From contig NC_081550.1 in assembly GCF_901000735.1 (NCBI RefSeq), positions 11,868,571-11,932,570 on the forward strand: a stretch of 64,000 bases of DNA, given 5' to 3'. The stretch is from Corylus avellana (lineage: Eukaryota; Streptophyta; Magnoliopsida; Fagales; Betulaceae). Below, in pieces: positions 58,404-64,000 of this stretch. The first letter of the stretch is position 1. The number at the start of each line of letters is the position of its first letter. The position numbers were made by a program, and so were the translations under genes. The notes under the pieces are model-generated. The model was not told the origin of the DNA. It was given only the letters and a program-made list of their open reading frames with translations, and searched no databases.

Positions 58404-60145
58404 TGTAGTGTCCCAGAATTTTCAAAGCTATTTAAATAGATTATTTTGATAATGATGTTATTTTAATATCCATTGTAGCTAAGGATTTTAATTCTTGGGA
58501 AATTTATGAGAGTGGTAATTAGAGAATGGTAATTGGTGAAATAATAGGATAGCAAATGGAAGGTAGAATAGTATAGGGTAGGTAGAATAGTAAATAGTAG
58601 GTATAATAGTATTTGGTGGGTGAAATAGTAAATGAATGGTAGAATTGTAAATTGAAGGTAGAATAGTATTTGATTTTCTCCTATAAATAGAGCTCTTCTC
58701 CTTCACAATTTTCACCACTCATCTCCTCTCCCATCTCTTGCATATATTCTTCCTTCTTCCACTTTTTACTCGGTCTTTCTTCTTTCTAAGAGTGTTTACT
58801 CAGAACAGAGAGAGAAAGGGCGAGACCAAGCGCTACAAGAAAGAAAGAACACAAGAGATAGCGGACTTTAGAAATTAGTTTCAAAAGATATACTAGTGGT
58901 GTTAGTCATATTGGAGCAACTAGATTCCTTCATACCACTTTTAGCTTCAGTCTAGAGGTAAGTAAATTCACTACCCCTTCTAAAATTACTTCATGTCATG
59001 CTATTTATTCATTCTTTAGTAAATTGTAAATGATTATTTTATTTACGTATTATGAAGTTATGTTGCATGCATGAAGGATTTCTAAATGAATTATCTAGAA
59101 AGTTTCTATTTCTTCAAATGCTTTCTAAGTACAACAAGTTTATATTTGAAAAGGTTTCCATTTTGAGAAAAGAAAGTTGAGAAATGATGATGATTATAAG
59201 AAAGAAAAATGATGATAAACCCTCCTGCATGTTGCCCTAAGATGCATCAAAAGAAGTACAAAGAAAAGTACAAGAGATGAGATAAATGTTTATGAAATGA
59301 GGGCACATGTATGGAGGAGAGTATTTTTGGCCCCAAGATAAGATAAGATGAGAGTTCGGTACCGATACTCGGATGGAGGCGAAACCACTGAAGGAGGCTA
59401 TGCCAGAAGGTGGTATTCCATCAACCAGACCGTTGAGTGCACCAAGAAAGAGTTAATTGACGGTCGGGCATGGCTGTGGCCACAGTTCAGTGCCATGGTC
59501 ACAGGACCCGCAACCCTCGTGCACAGGGGTAATAGTGTACATGAGCCCTATTATGAGAAAATGATACTATATTTTCAACGATGATATGCTATGATGATTT
59601 ACAGAGATGATTTATAATGATTATTTATAATGATGCATCATGATGATGATTTATAAAGATGATTTACAACGATGATCTATTACAAGATGTAATAGTATGT
59701 ATATGTTACGGGGGATGCAACCGTACATACATATATTATTATGGCTAGAAGTATATTTATTTGTAAAAAAATGATTTTCAAAACTGAGAATAAGGAGTAA
59801 AACTATCTATGGTCGTGGATGTTACTTGCTGGGCCCCCTTTGGGCTCATTCAGTTTTATTTCTTGTTTTCAGGTAGAAAGGATGCTGGAATAGGAGGCCG
59901 GAATGGGGACGGGAATGATTATTAATTTTCAAAGTCTTTTCATATCAGTAATTGTAATAATATTTCGCACTAAAGTTTAATGATTTCTAATTTCACTTGT
60001 AATAAAATCTCTTGAATAATGTTTTATACATTTATCGTATCCTTTAAATTCAAGTACTCTGGTAGACCTTATAGATCTTTGCAAAATTTTTGTTGTAAAA
60101 GAAGAAAAGTAGCAAACTCGGCCTTAACGGGCTGGGGATGTTACA
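58404..60145 (+). mobile_element. 3' LTR of the gypsy element
   Basis: It is 1742 bp, begins TGTAGTGTCCCAG and ends GGGGATGTTACA. The polypurine tract AAGGAGGGAAGAT precedes it. A near-identical inverted copy lies at 52604-54340. Open frames inside it (e.g. 59348-59584) are not genes. Confidence 0.93.
58682..58689 (+). promoter_or_regulatory. LTR TATA box
   Basis: TATAAATA lies 278 bp into the LTR, followed by a pyrimidine-rich stretch where transcription would start. The inverted LTR copies carry the same box (e.g. near 54056-54063). Confidence 0.65.
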
Positions 60146-60835
60146 CCTAAGGCCATAAATAAGACAAGTGTCCAATTAAAAATAAAAATATTAAAATATT
60201 ATTTATAAGTAAAAATAAAAAAATAAAAACAAAAAGTACTAAAAAATAAAACAAGGGTGGCTAGCCACCCCATTTTGGCCATAGGGGAGTGGCCGGACCA
60301 CCCCATTTTAGCTAGGATGGCCGGCCAGGGGTAGCCAAACCACCCCATGGCCTATGGAGGTGGTTCGACCACCCCCATCTTGCAAAAGGAGGTGGCCGAA
60401 CCACCCCCAACTTTCTTTTCTTTTTTTTTTTTTTTTTTTTTCTTTTTTTCTTTGGTCCTTATAGGTGGTTCGGCACCCTAAGGGCCAACCCATTATTTAT
60501 TTATTTTTTCCGGTCCTTTTAGGGATGGGCCACCCCAAATGGCCAACCCATTATTTTTTATTCTTTTTCGCTTATCTTAGTGGCTTCAATTCCCAAGGCC
60601 AAAAAAAAAAAAAAAGAAGTTGGGGGTGATTCAGCCACCCCTGGCCAGCCATCCTAGCTAAAATGGGAGTGGCCTGCCCTATAGCTAAGATGGGGTGGCT
60701 AGCCACCCTTTATTTATTTTTTATTAATTTTTTTTTTAAAAAAAAATTATAACTAATATTTAAATATTTTTATTTTTAATGGGACACTTGTCCCGTTTAT
60801 GGCCCTAAGATTCTCCCTAGGAGAGGATCCTATTC
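60146..60835. mobile_element. GGTGGC-rich foldback element, left tip cut by the gypsy LTR
   Basis: The left arm (ATAAATAAGACAAGTGTCC, AT-rich tail) and right arm (inverse, GGGACACTTGTCCCGTTTAT, at about 60780) enclose GC-rich palindromic GGTGGC/GCCACC blocks and poly-T/A tracts. The right end reads CCTAAGATTCTCCCTAGG. The left end is missing the outer GAGAAT because the gypsy LTR ends directly at CCTAA (60146). Foldback elements of this kind are non-autonomous; the family is not assigned. Confidence 0.7.
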
Positions 60836-62109
60836 CAATGGTTTTTTGGCATAAAGACCAAGAAAATGCTTTAAAGAGTTTCCATATAACTTCCATATAC
60901 ATTATTTTAACACAATATTTCTCTCTCATCTCTCCTTTCTTTGCTTTTCATGGTGGATTGTGCTGAAATTTTGTAAAAAAAATGTGAGAATAAGTAGAAT
61001 ACTTATATTTTGTAAAGAAAGAATATTTAATTAGTAAAGTGAAAGATAAGGAAAACTATTATTTGAATAGGAAAGAAAAAACTAGTTTAGTTCCTAAATT
61101 TAGGAAAAATAAAAAGGTAGCTAAAAACCACCTGCAACACCTTTCCAAAAAAAAAAAAAAAAAAAAAAAAAAAACACCTGCAACAATTTCCTTAGGTGTT
61201 TCCAACCAAGAAAACCAAAAGTGCTACCATAAATCTAAAGTAACACTTTTACTTTCCTTAACATTATTTTCATATAAAAATGATTTATCTTTTCTCTTCC
61301 TCTATCATTTATTTGAAATTATATTTAAATGACTTGTCTTATCTTTCTATTTTCCCGGACATCTATTCGAAAGAGTATTTAAATGATTTAAAAAATGATA
61401 AAGTAAGTTATTGTGAAGTTTATTTAAATAGGAAAACAGAAAATAATGAGAAATGATAGAATTTATTCATTTTTCAACTATCTTTTAATCATATCCATAA
61501 TGAATGAATCAATCAACCAATGAATTTGTGTGGGATCTACATGAGTACTAACCTTGGACATTTTACACACCAATCTGTTTCTTACCATGTAAGAATCATA
61601 TATATATATATATATATATATAAGAAAACATATGTTTCTCACCCTCATGTCATTGGATTTGGTTCCTCTCATATTTTCTAAAATATGAGATTCTCATATT
61701 CTAAAATCTTGATCATCCATTTCATCTAACGGTTTAAACAAATGCAGAAGTTTGAATTAACAAAGCAAGTGGATTTGTACCTCGGTAACGCACAAATTTT
61801 TGCATTTATTTAAATCGTTATATTAAATAGAAGGCTCAAATTTTAAAATATGAGAATCTTGTAGAGGATCTCAATTCCATGTCACTTTACTTGCCACATT
61901 TTTGCCAGAATCGCTACCCTCTATATATCCCCTCAATATAGATGATATATAGTGCCGTTAAAAGATTTTATCCTCAAAATTTTAGGGAGCAATAAAAGAT
62001 TCAGCTAAGAGACATGACTCACATTCCGTCATTGTAGGCAACGGGGTCTAATAAGTTGTACTTTGGGAATTTAGTGATTGCATTCCTTAGAATCTCTCTC
62101 TCTCTAACA
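60836..62109. other. Intergenic, upstream of the UGT86A locus
   Basis: AT-rich sequence with an A run at about 61148-61173, a TA microsatellite at about 61598-61621 and a MITE at about 61650-61885. A CT-rich leader precedes 62110. No other gene is seen. Confidence 0.6.
61650..61885. mobile_element. Hairpin MITE upstream of the UGT86A locus
   Basis: Diverged inverted arms surround a short loop. AACGGTTTAAACAAATGCAG pairs with TTGCATTTATTTAAATCGTT, and outer parts share AATATGAGATTCTCATATT-like blocks and GATCCTCT/GGTTCCTCT. No coding sequence. Boundaries and superfamily are uncertain. Confidence 0.45.
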
Positions 62110-64000
62110 ATGACAAACTCAGACACACACCAAAAAAGCCTCATGCCATCTTCATCCCCTACCCGCTGCAAGGCCACGTGATCCCATCCGTTCACCTAGC
62201 CATCAAGCTCGCATCAAGAGGCTTCGCCATCACCTTCATCAACACCCACTCCATCCACCACCAGACCGCCAAAGCCTAACCCGACACCACCGCCGTCGGC
62301 GACGATGACATGTTCTCCGCCGTCCGCCAATCAGGCCTCGACATACGCTACACCACCGTGTCCGACGGCCTTCCCCTCGACTTCGACCGCTCCCTCAACC
62401 ACGACCAGTTCATGGCCGCCTTGTTGCACGTGTTTTCAGCACATGTGGATGAGGTGGTGGGGAAGATGGTCAGCTCCGCGCAGCCACGAATCACTTGTTT
62501 GATTGCCGATACTTTCTTTGTGTGGCCTTCAGAGATTGCAAAGAAGTTCGGGTTGTCTTACGTTTCTTTCTGGACAGAGCCTGCTTTGGTGTTTACCTTG
62601 TATTATCATCTCGACCTTCTTCGGAAGAATGGTCATTTTGCTTGTCAGGGTAAGTATATATAACGTCCATGTTTTTTTTCTCTTCTTCTTCATTTTTTAT
62701 ACGACCCACCAATTTGCGACAAAATTATTGGATTAAAGTTGAGGACTTACCTGTTTAATATAAATAAAATGGTTTTTTTTTTTTTTTTTTGAGCAAATTA
62801 AATAAAATTGATTAAAGGTGACTTATATAGTCATAAATTTATGTCTTGACATGAACTGATAATTATTTACACGACCCCTAAATTTGACAAGAAACCAACA
62901 CAAAATTAACTAGTTATAGTTAATAGTAAGAACCCACGATAAATTGAACAGAAATAGGCAAATAATTGATAGATAATAAACTCCACTACAGAGTTAGAGA
63001 CAAACTCGAAAGGCATAATAATAATTGCCTACTAGACATGAACATAGTAACTACCCACTACACTAAGTTGCTACCTTACATTTTTCTTTAAAGTTGCTCC
63101 ATGATTTTTGTTATCAATTAAAAGGTCTAACCCGTTTAATTAAGTAAATGAAGTTATGGTTGACTTATATAGTTTTATACTCATATTTAGACACTGACTC
63201 GCACCCAACATGCGAGCAGGAATTGTGACCATCAATATGAACTACAGAATCGGTACCAACTTTTTATTTTTCAACTTTTGTGGTGATCAGATATTGGAAA
63301 GAACACCATAGATTACATACCGGGCGTCCGAGCTATTGAACCAAAGGACATGATGTCGTATCTTCAAGAAACCGATACATCATCGGTGTGTCATCAAATC
63401 ATATTCAAGGCGTTTCAGGATGCTAGGGGTGCTGATTTCGTTCTATGTAACTCGGTGGAAGAGCTTGAATCCGAGACAATATCAGCCCTACGTGAAGAAA
63501 TGCCATTCTTTGCCGTCGGTCCCATTTTCCCATCTGGGTTCACCAAGAGCTGCGTGCCCACCAGCCTGTGGTCCGAGTTGGACGGCAACCAATGGCTCAA
63601 TAATAAGCCCCACGGCTCAGTCTTGTACATCTCATTCGGTAGCTATGCCCACACTACAAAAAGGGACCTCGTAGAAATAGTTAATGGGCTTTCACTTAGC
63701 AAAGTCAACTTTGTTTGGGTGCTCCGGCCAGATATTGTGAGCTCTGTGGATGCTGATCCGTTGCCCGTCGGATTTAGAGAGGACATCGGTGACCGTGGGA
63801 TGCTCATGCCTTGGTGCTGTCAGATTGAAGTGTTGGCCCACCCAGCGATCGGAGGGTTCCTAACCCATTGTGGGTGGAACTCAATATTAGAAAGTATTTG
63901 GTGTATAATTCCATTGTTATGTTTCCCTTTGCTAACCGATCAATTCACTAATCGAAAATTAGTTGTTGAGGATTGGAATATTGGGATTAACTTAAGCAAT
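62110..64000 (+). pseudogene. UGT86A: UDP-glycosyltransferase of family 86A, disabled and cut by the window end
   Basis: Family-1 enzymes move a sugar, usually glucose from UDP-glucose, to small molecules in the cytosol. The reading starts KPHAIFIPYPLQGHVIPSVH and continues with YTTVSDGLPLDFDRSLNHDQ and FWTEPALV. It joins over an intron (62650-63290, GT-AG, phase 1) to DYIPGVRAIEPKDMMSYLQ and the complete 44-residue PSPG box (63812-63943, W...HCGWNS...DQ). This order matches Arabidopsis UGT86A1 as I recall it. Two lesions are seen: the only plausible ATG (62110) is one base out of frame with the conserved N-terminus, near a run of six A, and TAA at 62277 stops exon 1. In the PSPG box the usual WCG is WCI. 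Exon 2 is open to 64000, so decay may be recent. The C-terminus lies outside the window. Confidence 0.87.

Noticed and set aside
59348..59584. 78-residue frame in the gypsy LTR
   Set aside because: It lies inside the LTR, has no known domain, and its position is explained by LTR sequence.
1..64000. tRNA, rRNA or organelle-derived genes
   Set aside because: No cloverleaf with proper A and B boxes, no rRNA stretch and no recognisable chloroplast or mitochondrial gene was seen. The only tRNA-like signal is the SINE-like piece at 49858.

Overview
The window is nuclear DNA of a flowering plant. It is AT-rich, has spliced genes with GT-AG introns and is packed with plant transposable elements. The coding sequences and repeat families suggest a woody eudicot, but I cannot name the species. 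There are two intact host genes, both on the minus strand: ABCF1, an ABC-F protein of the GCN20 type (16083-21313, 5 coding exons, 595 codons), and EVN, dolichol kinase (40616-49488, 14 coding exons, 571 codons). A third host locus, a family-86A UDP-glycosyltransferase, starts near 62110 on the plus strand and runs off the window. It has an in-frame stop and no in-frame start, so it looks like a pseudogene. I worked out exon boundaries by hand from splice signals and reading-phase continuity.

Left part (1-16 kb): a satellite of about 400 bp units, a LINE with most of ORF2 (1.1-4.65 kb), two MITEs, a decayed Ty1/copia body (6.6-9.4 kb) and its long 3' LTR (9418-12502). Nested in that LTR are a Tourist-like MITE and a MULE-like element with about 160 bp inverted ends. 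An Athila-like LTR tail and a 5'-truncated LINE with a clear target duplication follow. ABCF1 comes next, with a MITE in intron 4.

Middle (21.9-40.1 kb): a dense repeat zone. It holds two small non-autonomous LTR elements (22432-23732 and 26000-27390), a roughly 1-kb tandem array with a two-repeat open frame, several hairpin MITEs, and a long-TIR element carrying a broken copy of a PP2-A10-like gene (30650-31834). It also holds the same satellite as at 1-890 but inverted, copia, gypsy and Athila-like fragments, and a second truncated LINE. No intact gene is seen here.

Right part (40.6-64 kb): EVN, with a 281-bp TRIM in intron 2 and a microsatellite on the last splice donor. Next come an intergenic stretch, a 100-base assembly gap (51651-51750) and an unusual chromovirus-like Ty3/gypsy arrangement. 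There, two head-to-tail LTRs on the minus strand face a PR-RT-RNaseH-IN-chromodomain pol and LTR on the plus strand. A GGTGGC-rich foldback element and the UGT86A locus end the window.

The two intact genes serve general cell functions: translational control or stress signalling (ABCF1) and ER dolichyl-phosphate supply for glycosylation (EVN). They share no operon-like logic. I found no convincing new molecular system. The best leads are the gene-carrying MULE-like element, the LTR-LTR junction in the gypsy cluster, and the tandem array with the 35-residue repeat frame.
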